A stretch of 64,000 nucleotides of DNA from contig NZ_CP165727.1 of NCBI RefSeq assembly GCF_041200175.1, positions 2,170,001 to 2,234,000 on the forward strand, in the 5' to 3' direction. Below, in pieces: positions 8,375 to 17,046 of this stretch. Both the position numbers and the translations under genes were made by a program. The notes below the pieces were generated by a model that worked only from the letters and a program-made list of their open reading frames with translations, was not told the origin of the DNA and ran no database searches. Source of the DNA: Streptomyces sp. R33. Its GTDB lineage: Bacteria > Actinomycetota > Actinomycetes > Streptomycetales > Streptomycetaceae. Position 1 is the stretch's first letter, and every line of letters begins with the position of its first letter.

Positions 8375-8971
8375 TCAGCCCCGTACGGCGGCCAGTGCCT
8401 CGTCGTACAGGGCCGCCAGGTCGGCGCTGCCGCCACTGCGGACCCAGGCTTCGGTGGCGGCGTCCACGCAGGCGAAGACGGTCGCGACGACCGCCGCGGC
8501 GCGTACGCCGGGGACCAGGCCCTCCCCTTCCGCCATGCGGGCCGTGACGGCGGGCAGCACCAGCTCCTGCCAGCGCAGCCGCTTCTGGGTGTACCGGGCG
8601 CGCAGCGACGGGGTGTCGAAGATCAGTGCCGTGATCTCCAGCAGCTGCGCGGGGTCGCCGTGCGCGTCCACGAGCACTTCGAAACCGGCTCGCAGGGCCT
8701 CCCACGCAGTGGCGGTGGCGGGCTGGGCCTCCACCGTCGCGCGCAGCAGCTCGCCGAGCTCTTCCTGCTCGCCGCAGACGATGTCCTCCTTGGTACCGAA
8801 GTACCGGAACAGCGAACGCTGGGAGATGCCCGCTTCCTTGGCGATCTGCGCGATCGTCGTGGCCTCGTAGCCCTGCTCGGCGAAGAGCCGCATGGCCGTG
8901 CCGAAGATGCTCGCGACCACGGCCTGCCGGGAGCGGTCCCACAGGCTCGGCTGCGTTGCGGTGGTCACCAT
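8375..8971 (-). CDS. TetR-family transcriptional regulator
   Basis: The 198-residue repressor has an N-terminal HTH (about residues 20-62: AMRLFAEQGYEATTIAQIAK, then GISQRSLFRYFGTKEDIV) and a ligand-binding C-terminal domain. The start at ATG 8971 gives the standard length. It is divergent from an SDR-family gene, and the 114-bp spacer contains a perfect 29-bp palindrome (9012-9040) overlapping the SDR promoter. This arrangement is the classic one for a TetR repressor that controls its neighbour and itself. The inducer is unknown but is plausibly a substrate of the SDR enzyme. Confidence 0.93.
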   Translation of the reverse strand: MVTTATQPSLWDRSRQAVVASIFGTAMRLFAEQGYEATTIAQIAKEAGISQRSLFRYFGTKEDIVCGEQEELGELLRATVEAQPATATAWEALRAGFEVLVDAHGDPAQLLEITALIFDTPSLRARYTQKRLRWQELVLPAVTARMAEGEGLVPGVRAAAVVATVFACVDAATEAWVRSGGSADLAALYDEALAAVRG

Positions 8972-9011
8972 CCGCCCAGCATATAGGCGGACCGCCAGCC
9001 TTGCTCCCACT

Positions 9012-9047
9012 GCCCGCTTGGCAGTCACTGCCAAGCGGGCATACAGT
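9012..9047. promoter_or_regulatory. TetR operator overlapping the SDR promoter
   Basis: Arms GCCCGCTTGGCAGT (9012-9025) and ACTGCCAAGCGGGC (9027-9040) are perfect complements around a single centre base. A TTGGCA -35 (9018-9023) lies inside the operator, and a -10-like TACAGT (9042-9047) follows after 18 bases, so a bound repressor would block RNA polymerase. Confidence 0.8.
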
Positions 9048-9085
9048 GATGGCAAGACGATGTCCCCCCATGAGCAGGAGCCACT

Positions 9086-9883
9086 GTGAACGCGGTCGAT
9101 TACCGAGACCGGACCACCCTGATCACCGGCGCCAGCTCGGGCCTGGGCGCCGAGTTCGCGCGCCGGCTGGCCGCACGGGGCTCCGACCTCGTGCTCGTCG
9201 CCCGCCGGGAGGACCGGCTGAAGGCGCTCGCCGGTGAACTGTCGGCGGCGCACGGCGTCAGCGTCGAAGTGATCGCCATGGACCTGGCCGTCGAAGGGTG
9301 CGGTGAACTGCTGGCCGCCGAGGTGGAACGGCGCGGGATCACGGTCTCCAGCGTCATCAACAACGCCGGATTCGGCACGTACGGGCCCTTCCACGAGGAG
9401 GACCCGCAGCGGCTCCGCCAGGAAGTGGGCCTCGACGTGATGGCCGTCGTCGACATCAGCCGGGCCTTCATCGGCACGCTGCGCCGCCGCGGCGAGGGCG
9501 TACTGGTCAACGTCGCCAGCTCGGCCGCCTACCAGCCCGTCCCGAACATGGCCGTCTACGGCGCCACCAAGGCCTTCGTGCTCAGCTTCACCGAGGCCCT
9601 CTGGCAGGAGTCCCGGGGCAACGGGCTGCGCGTGCTGGCGCTGTCACCGGGCGCGACCCGGACGGAGTTCTTCGACGTGGTCGGCACCGAGGACGCCGCC
9701 AGCGGCACCAAGATGCAGACCTCCGAGGAGGTCGTACGCACCGCGCTGAAGGCGCTGGACCGCAAGAACCCGCCGCCGAGCGTGGTCTCCGGGGCCCTGA
9801 ACCGGATCATGACCCTCAGCGGGCGGTTCGCGAGCCGCCGCACGGTCGTACGGATCGTGGCCCGCATGACCAGGCCGCGCTAG
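9086..9883 (+). CDS. SDR-family NAD(P)-dependent oxidoreductase
   Basis: This 265-residue classical short-chain dehydrogenase starts at GTG 9086. The Rossmann glycine motif is TLITGASSGLGAEFARRLA (about residues 8-26). NNAGFGTYGPF gives the NNAG motif, NVASSAAYQP carries the catalytic serine, and AVYGATKAFVL gives the YxxxK pair. Arg residues after the second beta strand (VARREDRLK) suggest an NADP preference. It is divergent from the TetR regulator with the operator over its promoter. The C-terminal KKNPPPSVVSGALNR-like segment resembles actinobacterial SDRs annotated as short-chain reductases of unknown substrate. Confidence 0.9.
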   Translation: MNAVDYRDRTTLITGASSGLGAEFARRLAARGSDLVLVARREDRLKALAGELSAAHGVSVEVIAMDLAVEGCGELLAAEVERRGITVSSVINNAGFGTYGPFHEEDPQRLRQEVGLDVMAVVDISRAFIGTLRRRGEGVLVNVASSAAYQPVPNMAVYGATKAFVLSFTEALWQESRGNGLRVLALSPGATRTEFFDVVGTEDAASGTKMQTSEEVVRTALKALDRKNPPPSVVSGALNRIMTLSGRFASRRTVVRIVARMTRPR

Positions 9884-10481
9884 CCGGACACCCCCTGGGG
9901 GTGGCGGACCGGGGTGCGGGCCGCGACGTCGAGGGTGAGGCCGCCGGGCTGCAGGATGGTGCGCGTGCTGAACACGGGCGTGGTGCCCTCGGCACGGGTG
10001 ACCCGGTGCCGGGCGACGACGGTGGCGGTGGCGGTGGCGGTGACCATCGCGACCATCGCGAAGTGAGCGCCCAGGCAGGTGCGCGGTCCGCCGCCGAAGG
10101 GCATGAAGGCGTACTTGGGCAACGGGGTGGCGGGGCGCTCCGTCCAGCGCTCGGGGCGGAACGCCGCCGGCCGGTCGTAGTGGCGCGGGTCCCGCTGGAG
10201 CACGAAGGGGCTGACGGCCACCCGCTGGCCGGGGCGCAGCGGGTAGCCGGCGAGCCGGGTGGGCCGGTCGACGGTCCGCTCGAGCAGCCACAACGGCGGG
10301 TAGAGCCGGAGCGCCTCCTTCGCCACGGCCTCGACGTGTTCCGCAGGAGCTTCGCTCCCGAGGGGTCGTCGGCCAGGGAGGCGGCACTGGATGCGGCGTA
10401 GGCCGATCCGCCACCGATCAGCACGGCCGCGGCGGAAACCGCGACCAGGATCGCCTTGCGCAGGGGGTTCAGGGCAGCCAT
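9880..10481 (-). pseudogene. Cytochrome P450 remnant joined to a secretion signal
   Basis: The frame at 9880-10326 encodes only the last third of a P450. It includes the ExxR helix (KEALRLYPP), the PERF-like FRPERW and the haem loop FGGGPRTCLGAHFA with the cysteine ligand. The oxygen-binding I helix and everything before it are absent. Upstream on the same strand, ATG 10481 behind GCAGGAC begins a signal-peptide sequence (ALNPLRKAILVAVSAAAVLI, ending SAYAASSA). After about 50 residues that frame runs out of phase into the P450 part near 10330. This looks like a deletion that joined the 5' end of a small exported-protein gene to a P450 3' end. Its stop overlaps the stop of the SDR gene. Confidence 0.75.
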
Positions 10482-10709
10482 GGCTGTCCTGCTTCCGGAA
10501 TTCCGGACGGCGGGTCCGCCCGGTTCATGCCCTCCATTGCGCCGGGCCCCGGCCCCCGGGGCATGCCACGCATTCTCGTGACATGCCCCGAACCCCCTGG
10601 ACCTGGCACGACCCCCGCCCCGCGGCCCGCCGGCCACCTGGCCACCCGGCAACCTGGACACCGAAAATCCGGATGATCACAGCGCCGCGGGCTGGCATGA
10701 TCCCGGATC

Positions 10710-11324
10710 ATGCCGACCCGTACCGTACGTCCCAGCCTCTACATCTCCGTCGACATCGAGGCCGACGGCCCGATCCCCGGCCCGTACTCGATGATCAGCT
10801 TCGGGGCCGCCGTCGCGGGGCGGCAGGACGGCGGTTCGTATACGGCCGCCGACCCCGAGCAGCACACCTTCTACCGCGAACTCCGGCCGATCAGCGACGC
10901 GTACGTCCCCGAGGCGCTGGCCGTCAGCGGCCTCGACCGGGACCGGCTGGTGCGGGAGGGCGCCGAACCCGCGGCGGCCATGGCCGAGTTCCGCGCCTGG
11001 GTGCGCGAGGTCGCCGCGGAGACGGGGGCCCAGCCCGTGATGTGCGGCTACCCGGCCTCCTTCGACTGGACCTTCCTGTACTGGTACTTGATCCGGTTCG
11101 GCGGCGACAGCCCCTTCGGGCACTCCGGCTGCCTCGACATGAAGACCCTGTACGCGGCGAAGGCGCAGGTGCCGCTGCGCGCAGCCGTCAAGGGGCGGAT
11201 GCCGAAGCAGCTGCTTTCCCGCCGCCGGCACACCCACCACGCGCTCGACGACGCGATCGAGCAGGCCGAGCTGATGAGCAACCTGATGCTCTGGACACCC
11301 CCGGCCCCCGGCGCCGCCGGCTGA
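10710..11324 (+). CDS. DnaQ-like 3'-5' exonuclease family protein
   Basis: The 204-residue protein belongs to the DEDDh exonuclease superfamily. The first acidic pair is in YISVDIEADG (Asp and Glu at about residues 15-17), a middle aspartate is in GYPASFDWTFLYWY, and the last motif is THHALDDAIEQAEL with histidine and aspartate five residues apart. It resembles stand-alone RNase T or oligoribonuclease-like proteins rather than a polymerase proofreading subunit. ATG 10710 gives a short leader before the first strand. It is monocistronic and is followed by a strong hairpin shared with the convergent permease gene. The nucleic-acid substrate is not known. Confidence 0.82.
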   Translation: MPTRTVRPSLYISVDIEADGPIPGPYSMISFGAAVAGRQDGGSYTAADPEQHTFYRELRPISDAYVPEALAVSGLDRDRLVREGAEPAAAMAEFRAWVREVAAETGAQPVMCGYPASFDWTFLYWYLIRFGGDSPFGHSGCLDMKTLYAAKAQVPLRAAVKGRMPKQLLSRRRHTHHALDDAIEQAELMSNLMLWTPPAPGAAG

Positions 11325-11357
11325 CTCCCCCGCCCGGGCGGGTGGGGAAAGACGGCC

Positions 11358-11396
11358 GGTGCGTACGCCACACCCGCAGTGGGTGGCGTACGCACC
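11358..11396. terminator. Bidirectional terminator between exonuclease and permease genes
   Basis: Perfect 14-bp arms (GGTGCGTACGCCAC at 11358-11371, complement at 11383-11396) with an 11-base loop lie between two convergent stops. Confidence 0.75.
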
Positions 11397-11423
11397 GCCG
11401 TAGTGGGCCGGCCCTCCGTAGGG

Positions 11424-12809
11424 TCAGTGCACCGCCACCGGTTCCGGAGCGGCAGCCGCGCCGCGCCGGGCGCCGAAGTGGTTGAAGGCCAGGTTGAGCG
11501 CGATGGCCACCACGCAGCCCGTGCTGATGCCCGAGTCCAGGACGACCAGCAGGTCCTTCGGGAACGCGTGGTAGAAGTCCGGTGCCGCGATCGGGATCAG
11601 GCCGATGCCCACCGAGGCGGCGACGATCAGGGCGTTCTCGCCCTTCTCCATGGCCGCGCCGGCCAGGGTCTGGATCCCGCTGGCCGCGACCGAGCCGAAC
11701 AGCACGATGCCGGCGCCGCCGAGGACCGGCAGCGGGACCACGCCGATGACGGAGGCGGCGATCGGGCACAGGCCCAGCAGGATCAGGATGCCGCCGCCGG
11801 CGGCGACGACGAACCGGCTGCGCACCTTGGTCATCGCCACGAGCCCGATGTTCTGCGCGAAGGCGCTGCACATGAAGCCGTTGAACAGCGGGCTGAGCGC
11901 GCTGCCGAGGGTGTCGGCGCGCAGCCCGCCCTCGATGGTCTTCGCATCCGCCGGGCGGCCGACGATCTTGCCCAGCGCCAGGATGTCGGCGGTGGACTCG
12001 GTCATGCAGACGAGCATGACGATGCACATGGAGACGATGGCGGCGGCCTGGAACTGCGGGGCGCCGAAGTGGAACGGGGTCGGGAAGCCCACGAGGGAGG
12101 CGTTCCTGACGGCGTCGAAGCTGGTCATACCGAGCGGGAGGGCGATCAGCGTACCCGCGACCAGGCCGAGCAGGATGGAGATCTGCTGGAGGAAGCCGCG
12201 CAGGAACTTGCGCATCAGCAGCACGATCACGAGGGTGACGGCGGCCATGCCGATGTTCTTCATCGAGCCGTAGTCGGTGGCGGTGCGGTTGCCGCCCTGT
12301 GACCAGTTGAAGGCCACCGGCAGCAGGGACACGCCGATCAGGGTGATGACCGTGCCGGTGACGACCGGCGGGAAGAACCGGACGAGTTTCCCGAAGTACG
12401 GGGCGGCGAGGAACCCGACGAGCCCGGCGACGATGATCGCGCCGAAGATTATGGGGACGGCGTCCGCGCCCTCACCCTTGCCGATGGCGATCATCGGGGT
12501 CACACCGGCGAACGAGACGCCGTTGACGAAGGGGAGTTTGGCGCCGACCTTCCAGAAGCCGAGGGTCTGGAGGAGGGTGGCGAGGCCGGCGGTGAAGAGC
12601 GAGGCGCCCATCAGGAACGCGGTCTCGGTGGCGGAGAGTCCGACGGCAGGGCCGACGATCATGGGCGGGGCGACGACACCCGCGTACATGGCGGCCACGT
12701 GCTGGAGGCCGCTCGTGAACATTTTCAGCGGAGGCAGGGTCTCGTCGACCGGGTGCTTCTCCTCCGGTACTGCGACAGCATCTGTTCGAAACCTGGGCGT
12801 CTTGGCCAC
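11424..12809 (-). CDS. NCS2-family purine (urate/xanthine) permease
   Basis: This 461-residue inner-membrane transporter of the nucleobase-ascorbate/NCS2 family has about 12-14 hydrophobic helices. The family signature is visible as QNIGLVAMTKVRSR (about residues 300-313), and a conserved acidic helix reads CMTESTADILALGK. The protein probably imports urate, xanthine or a related purine by proton symport and so feeds the deaminase and urate oxidase downstream on the same strand. A GC-rich hairpin (13038-13065) separates it from the deaminase gene, so it likely has its own promoter in 12810-13037. Substrate choice among purines cannot be read from the sequence. Confidence 0.92.
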   Translation of the reverse strand: MAKTPRFRTDAVAVPEEKHPVDETLPPLKMFTSGLQHVAAMYAGVVAPPMIVGPAVGLSATETAFLMGASLFTAGLATLLQTLGFWKVGAKLPFVNGVSFAGVTPMIAIGKGEGADAVPIIFGAIIVAGLVGFLAAPYFGKLVRFFPPVVTGTVITLIGVSLLPVAFNWSQGGNRTATDYGSMKNIGMAAVTLVIVLLMRKFLRGFLQQISILLGLVAGTLIALPLGMTSFDAVRNASLVGFPTPFHFGAPQFQAAAIVSMCIVMLVCMTESTADILALGKIVGRPADAKTIEGGLRADTLGSALSPLFNGFMCSAFAQNIGLVAMTKVRSRFVVAAGGGILILLGLCPIAASVIGVVPLPVLGGAGIVLFGSVAASGIQTLAGAAMEKGENALIVAASVGIGLIPIAAPDFYHAFPKDLLVVLDSGISTGCVVAIALNLAFNHFGARRGAAAAPEPVAVH

Positions 12810-13037
12810 GGCTTCCTCCGGTCGGGTAACACGTCGGCAGGGACGTGGGTGTCTTGGAGGTGGTGCGAAAGCTGTGCGAGTCGATCTCGTGTTCAGTTGT
12901 GTGAAGGCATGCAGAAACGATTCGCCCGATTCGTTCCAGAAGCAGTGGCACGAGTCACCGCCCCCGGGGGCGCCCTCGGAAATCCTCGGGCGCTTCCCGG
13001 GAACGGCTGCCGCGGACCCCGCTCGGGTCCGCGACCG

Positions 13038-13065
13038 CCGGCCGGGGGCCGTCCCCCCCGGCCGG
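13038..13065 (-). terminator. Terminator after the deaminase gene
   Basis: CCGGCCGGGGG (13038-13048) pairs perfectly with 13055-13065. It lies just beyond the stop of the leftward deaminase gene and upstream of the permease promoter region. Confidence 0.6.
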
Positions 13066-13077
13066 ACTCCGTGGGGA

Positions 13078-14481
13078 TCAGCCCTGCGCGGAGATCCGCG
13101 CGAGGCGCTGGGCCTCTTCCCGGGTCGACACCGCGATGGCGTCCTCGTCGGCGAAGAGCAGTCGGTTGTTCTCGACGATCTGCTTGCCGTTGACCAGGGA
13201 GAGGGTGACCGGGGCGGCCGCGCCGAAGACCAGCGCGGTGACCGGGTCGGCGATGGACGAGTGGGCCAGGGTGCTCAGGTTCCACATCACCAGGTCGGCG
13301 CACTTACCGACCTCGAGCGAGCCGATGTTGTCGGCGCGGCCGAGGACCTGGGCGCCGCCGTACGTACCGAGGCGCAGGGCCTGGCGCGCGTTGAGGGCGG
13401 CCTCGCGGTGGACCGGGTTCAGCCGGTTGATCAGCAGCGCGTTGCGCAGCTCGGTGTGCAGCTCACCGGACTCGTTCGAGGCGGTGCCGTCCACGCCGAG
13501 GCCGACCGGGACGCCGGCGGCGAGCATGTCCGGGACGCGGGCGATGCCGGCGGCCAGACGGGCGTTGGAGGACGGGCAGTGCGCGACGCCGGTCTTGGTG
13601 CGGGCGAACGCGGCGATGTCGGAGTCGTTCATGTGGACGCTGTGCGCCATCCACACGTCCTCGCCGAGCCAGCCGGTCGACTCGAAGTAGTCGGTCGGGC
13701 CCATGCCGAACAGTTCCTTGCAGAACTGCTCTTCCTCGACGGTCTCGGAGCCGTGCGTGTGCATGCGCACACCGAGGCGGCGGGCCAGCTCGGCGCCCTG
13801 CTTGAGCAGCTCGGTGGAGACCGAGAAGGGGGAGCAGGGGGCGACGGCGACCTGGGTCATCGCGTCGAAGGAGTGGTCGTGGTGCTTCTTGACCGTCGCC
13901 TCGGTGTCGGCGAGCGCACCCTCGAGGGTCTCGACGGCGTGGTCCGGGGGCAGGCCGCCGTCCTTCTTGCTGCGGTCCATGGAGCCGCGGGCGAGGGTGA
14001 AGCGGACGCCCATCTCGGACGCGGCGCGGATGATCGCGCCGGAGAGGTCGCCGGAGCCCTTGGGGTAGACGTAGTGGTGGTCCATGGCGGTGGTGACGCC
14101 GCCCTTGGCCATCATCGCCAGGGAGCCCTGGGCGGCCGTGTAGGCCATCTGCTCGTCGATGCGCGCCCACGTCGGGTACAGCGCGACGAGCCAGTTGAAG
14201 AGGTTGTGGTCGGTGGCCAGACCGCGGGTGATCCACTGGTAGAAGTGGTGGTGCGTGTTGACCAGACCCGGGGTGACGAGGTGACCCGTGCCGTCGATGC
14301 GGCGGACCACATTGTCGAGGTTCTCGGGGGCTTTGCCCGCACCGATGGACTCGATCTTGTTGCCGGCGACGACAACGTGGCCCGAGGCGTACTCGGTGTC
14401 GTTCGCGTCGACGGTCGCAATCGCACAGTTCTCGATGACGATGCGCTCTACGGCGCCGTCATGCGCTGCCGATGCTGCCAT
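13078..14481 (-). CDS. 8-oxoguanine/guanine-type deaminase (amidohydrolase family)
   Basis: The 467-residue enzyme is a metal-dependent amidohydrolase of the TrzA/AtzA/guanine deaminase group and most resembles 8-oxoguanine deaminases of purine catabolic clusters. It would hydrolytically remove the purine 2-amino group, giving xanthine or urate. Metal ligands are visible as LVNTHHHFYQW, MHTHGSE, MAHSVHM and VGLGVDGTASNESGEL. ATG 14481 follows GAGGAAG; twelve further residues upstream are possible but lack an SD. It sits 191 bases downstream of urate oxidase on the same strand. If 8-oxoguanine is the substrate the product is urate, which feeds the next enzyme directly. Confidence 0.85.
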   Translation of the reverse strand: MAASAAHDGAVERIVIENCAIATVDANDTEYASGHVVVAGNKIESIGAGKAPENLDNVVRRIDGTGHLVTPGLVNTHHHFYQWITRGLATDHNLFNWLVALYPTWARIDEQMAYTAAQGSLAMMAKGGVTTAMDHHYVYPKGSGDLSGAIIRAASEMGVRFTLARGSMDRSKKDGGLPPDHAVETLEGALADTEATVKKHHDHSFDAMTQVAVAPCSPFSVSTELLKQGAELARRLGVRMHTHGSETVEEEQFCKELFGMGPTDYFESTGWLGEDVWMAHSVHMNDSDIAAFARTKTGVAHCPSSNARLAAGIARVPDMLAAGVPVGLGVDGTASNESGELHTELRNALLINRLNPVHREAALNARQALRLGTYGGAQVLGRADNIGSLEVGKCADLVMWNLSTLAHSSIADPVTALVFGAAAPVTLSLVNGKQIVENNRLLFADEDAIAVSTREEAQRLARISAQG

Positions 14482-14672
14482 GGGACTTCCTCGTGCTTTC
14501 AGTGGCGGTGGGGGCACGGCAGGACCCAGGGGATTTGAGTGCCGGAGGCGGGGGACCTCGACAGCTGACAGTACTGCCGTCCCTCGTTGTGCGTCCGGGT
14601 GCCGATTCAGGAAGTTGAAGCGTGTCGCGCGGTCCCGGGGCCACTGCGGAGCCCCGGGACGCGCGTGCCGTG

Positions 14673-15596
14673 TCAGAGGTTGGTCATGTCCACGGGGATG
14701 CGGGCGTCAGCGCCGTCCCGAAGGATCGTGGCCTCGATCAGACCGTACGGGCGGTCCGCGGCGAAGTAGACCTCGTTGTCGTTCTTGAGCCCGAACGGCT
14801 CGAGGTCGACGAGGAAGTGGTGCTTGTTCGGGAGCGAGAAGCGGACCTCGTCGATCTCCGAGCGGTGGTTGATGATGCGCGAACCCATCTGGTACAGGGT
14901 CTGCTGCAGCGAGAGGGAGTAGGTCTCCGCGAACGCCTGGAGCATGTGCTTCTTGGTCTCGGCGTAGGACTTCTCCCAGTTGGGCATCCGCTGCTCGTCG
15001 TCCGACCAGTTGAAGCGCCAGCGGCCCGACACCTGGGTGGCCAGGATGCGGTCGTACGCCTCCTGCAGGGTCGTGTACTTGTCCTTCACGTAACCCCAGA
15101 ACTCCGAGTTCGTGGAGTTCATGACGATCAGGTCCTTGAGGCCGGAGATGACCTCCCAGTTCTGGCCGTCGTACGTGATCTGGGTGACGCGGGTCTCCAT
15201 GCCCTTGCGGACGAAGGAGTGGTTCACCTCGTCGGAGCCGATGAACTTGGAGTTGGCGTCCGAGGTGGCGATCCGGTCCCAGGCGTACTCCTCGATCCGG
15301 ATGCGCGCACGCTGGATCGGCTCCTGGCTGTTCACGAACCAGCGCGCCAGGTGGATGCCGAACTGCTCGGCGGACTCGATGCCGTACTCCTTGGCGAACG
15401 CGTACACCGTGTTCTTGGTGGTGTCCGTCGGAAGGACGTTGGCGTTCGAGCCGGAGTAGTGGACGTCGTCCATGTCGCCGGAGAGGGCGACCGAGACGTT
15501 CAGGTCCTTGATGTGGTGGGTGTCGCCGTCCCGCGTGATCTTGACGACGCGGTTCTCTGCCTTGCCGTACTGGTTCTGGCCCAGAATCGTGGCCAT
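14673..15596 (-). CDS. pucL: Factor-independent urate oxidase (uricase)
   Basis: Urate oxidase converts urate and O2 to 5-hydroxyisourate plus H2O2 without a metal or flavin. The 307-residue length is normal for the tetrameric cofactor-free enzyme made of two T-fold domains. Landmarks are NQYGKAENRVVKI (catalytic lysine region), LPTDTTKNTVYAFAKE (catalytic threonine), ETRVTQITYDGQNWEVISGLKDL, and the C-terminal PNKHHFLVDL with the conserved histidine. Its ATG lies one base after the uraH stop, so the three steps urate to allantoin are one operon (uraD, uraH, uricase). The H2O2 it makes explains the catalase gene nearby, whose promoter carries the same operator. Confidence 0.96.
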   Translation of the reverse strand: MATILGQNQYGKAENRVVKITRDGDTHHIKDLNVSVALSGDMDDVHYSGSNANVLPTDTTKNTVYAFAKEYGIESAEQFGIHLARWFVNSQEPIQRARIRIEEYAWDRIATSDANSKFIGSDEVNHSFVRKGMETRVTQITYDGQNWEVISGLKDLIVMNSTNSEFWGYVKDKYTTLQEAYDRILATQVSGRWRFNWSDDEQRMPNWEKSYAETKKHMLQAFAETYSLSLQQTLYQMGSRIINHRSEIDEVRFSLPNKHHFLVDLEPFGLKNDNEVYFAADRPYGLIEATILRDGADARIPVDMTNL

Positions 15597-15597
15597 G

Positions 15598-15993
15598 CTA
15601 GCTCCCTCGGTAAACGGAGTAGCCGAACGGGTTGAGCAGCAGCGGTACGTGGTAGTGCTCGCCCGGGTTCACCGCGAAGGTGATGGTGACCTCGGGGAAG
15701 AACGCACCGCTGTCCCTTACGCGGGGGGCGTCCTGCTGCGCCTCGGCTTGCTTCTTCTCGAAGTACGTCTCGGTCTCGAAGTCGAGACGTACGTGGGTGG
15801 TGCCCTCCGGCAGCGCCGGCAGGTCCTTGCAGCGCCCGTCCGCATCGGTGGCGGAGCCGCCCAGGGCCGCCCACTCGCCGTCCAGCCCGGCACGGGCGGA
15901 CAGGGAGATGGCGACGCCCTCGGCGGGGCGTCCGATGCTGGTGTCCAGGATGTGCGTGGACACCGACGCGGTGGTCGCGGTGCTCATGCTCAC
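15598..15993 (-). CDS. uraH: 5-hydroxyisourate hydrolase
   Basis: This 131-residue transthyretin-like enzyme opens the ring of 5-hydroxyisourate to give OHCU. The N-terminal histidine and aspartate motif is THILDTSIGRPAEG, the middle contains VRLDFETETYF, and the C-terminus ends in the diagnostic YRGS tetrapeptide (YSVYRGS). ATG 15993 overlaps the uraD stop by four bases, and urate oxidase begins one base after its own stop, so the three are translationally coupled in pathway order reversed. Confidence 0.95.
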   Translation of the reverse strand: MSMSTATTASVSTHILDTSIGRPAEGVAISLSARAGLDGEWAALGGSATDADGRCKDLPALPEGTTHVRLDFETETYFEKKQAEAQQDAPRVRDSGAFFPEVTITFAVNPGEHYHVPLLLNPFGYSVYRGS

Positions 15994-16508
15994 GCTCCTT
16001 CTTCTGCGAGTTCGACGAGGCGGGTCAGACGGATCCGGTTGATCTTCACGAGCTCGCCGCGGGCGATCTCCCGCTCCTGCTCCGGCGAATTGTCGATCCG
16101 GACCTTGACCGCGTCCCGCATGAACTCACCGGTCGCACCGGTGGCGCAGATGAGGAAGACGTGGCCGAACTTCTCCTGGTACGCCAGGTTCAGTTCGAGG
16201 AGCTCGTTCTTGAGCTCCTCCGAGGCTCCGGCCATGCCGCGCTGCTCGCGGGCGGAGGTCGGGTCTCCCGGCTTCGGCCGGCCGATCGGCGCGTGGCCTG
16301 CCATCGCTTCGGCCAGGTCCTCGGCGGTGAGCTCGGCCATGGCGGCCTCGTTCGCGGAGAACAGGGAGTCGGCGGTGGCGAAGGGGCGCTGGGCGAGCAG
16401 CTTGCTCCCCCATGCCGAACTGGCGCACACCTCGTGCAGCTCGGCCGTGGCCGCGCTGTCGTCCAAGGCGTTGAACCGGGTGAGACCCGGGGTCGGACTC
16501 GAAGTCAC
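15990..16508 (-). CDS. uraD: OHCU decarboxylase
   Basis: The 172-residue enzyme decarboxylates 2-oxo-4-hydroxy-4-carboxy-5-ureidoimidazoline to S-allantoin, the last step of the uricolytic pathway. It shows the family pattern FNALDDSAATAELHEVCAS, GHAPIGRPKPGD (catalytic histidine region), REQRGMAGAS and the motif YQEKFGHVFLICATG. The GTG start at 16508 is preceded by GGAGG. It is first in the operon, and the operator shared with katA covers its -35 box (16574-16592). No allantoinase is in the window, so allantoin breakdown must be encoded elsewhere. Confidence 0.94.
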   Translation of the reverse strand: MTSSPTPGLTRFNALDDSAATAELHEVCASSAWGSKLLAQRPFATADSLFSANEAAMAELTAEDLAEAMAGHAPIGRPKPGDPTSAREQRGMAGASEELKNELLELNLAYQEKFGHVFLICATGATGEFMRDAVKVRIDNSPEQEREIARGELVKINRIRLTRLVELAEEGA

Positions 16509-16550
16509 GGTAGGCCTCCGTGGCCTGTTGTTGCTTTGACGGGCTGCGCA

Positions 16551-16592
16551 TAGCTAACGCCCTCGACAACACGGCGTCAACACTTTGTTGAA
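16551..16592 (-). promoter_or_regulatory. uraD operon promoter with TTCAACA-type operator
   Basis: Read on the minus strand, TTCAACAAAGTGTTGACGC (16592 to 16574) contains an inverted repeat TCAACA-N3-TGTTGA whose end is the -35 TTGACG. A -10 TAGCTA (16556-16551) follows 18 bases later. The katA promoter has the same 19-mer with one difference and the same 18-base spacing. Confidence 0.75.
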
Positions 16593-16662
16593 ACTTCCCG
16601 TACACAAAAGCCGCCGCCCGGGTGAATTGGGCGGCGGCTCGTCACAGCGGGTCAAGCAGGCT

Positions 16663-17046
16663 TCACGCCTTGCTGTTCTTGTTGGGGTTTTCCCTGTTCA
16701 GATAGTTGTAGACCGTGAAGCGGCTTACGCCCAGGGCGCCCGCGACCGTCTCCACGCCGTGCCGGACGGAGAAGGCGCCGCGCGCTTCCAGTATCCGGAC
16801 GATGTCCTGCTTGGACTTCCGGTCGAGCTGTGACAACGGTACGCCGTGGCGGCGCTCCAGCGCCGCGAGGATGTGGTCCAGCGAGTCGGACAACTGGGGC
16901 AGGCGCACGGCCAGCAGGTCCTCACCCTCCCAGCTGAGCACGACATCGTCGGGCAGCGCCTGGGCCGGATCCATCAGCTCGCCACCCATCGCGTCGACCA
17001 ACGGCTTGACCGCGGTGACGAACGGGTGGTCGCGGGGCTCGGTCAT
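16663..17046 (-). CDS. Helix-turn-helix protein of the purine cluster
   Basis: This 127-residue cytoplasmic protein has a C-terminal HTH (about residues 78-118: SKQDIVRILEARGAF, then VAGALGVSRFTVYNYLNRE), similar to the HTH_22 module of YheO/DauR-type regulators. The N-terminal 70 residues could form a small sensor domain (DDVVLSWEGEDLLAVRLPQL). It starts with ATG overlapping the stop of the thiamine-binding-like gene, and lies 155 bases upstream of uraD on the same strand. It is a good candidate for the protein that binds one of the two operator types in this cluster, but no binding evidence exists in the sequence. Confidence 0.75.
   Translation of the reverse strand: MTEPRDHPFVTAVKPLVDAMGGELMDPAQALPDDVVLSWEGEDLLAVRLPQLSDSLDHILAALERRHGVPLSQLDRKSKQDIVRILEARGAFSVRHGVETVAGALGVSRFTVYNYLNRENPNKNSKA

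Noticed and set aside
11379-14538. Long plus-strand frames opposite the permease and deaminase genes
   Set aside because: Shadows of two well-identified minus-strand genes; composition is typical of antisense GC-rich frames.
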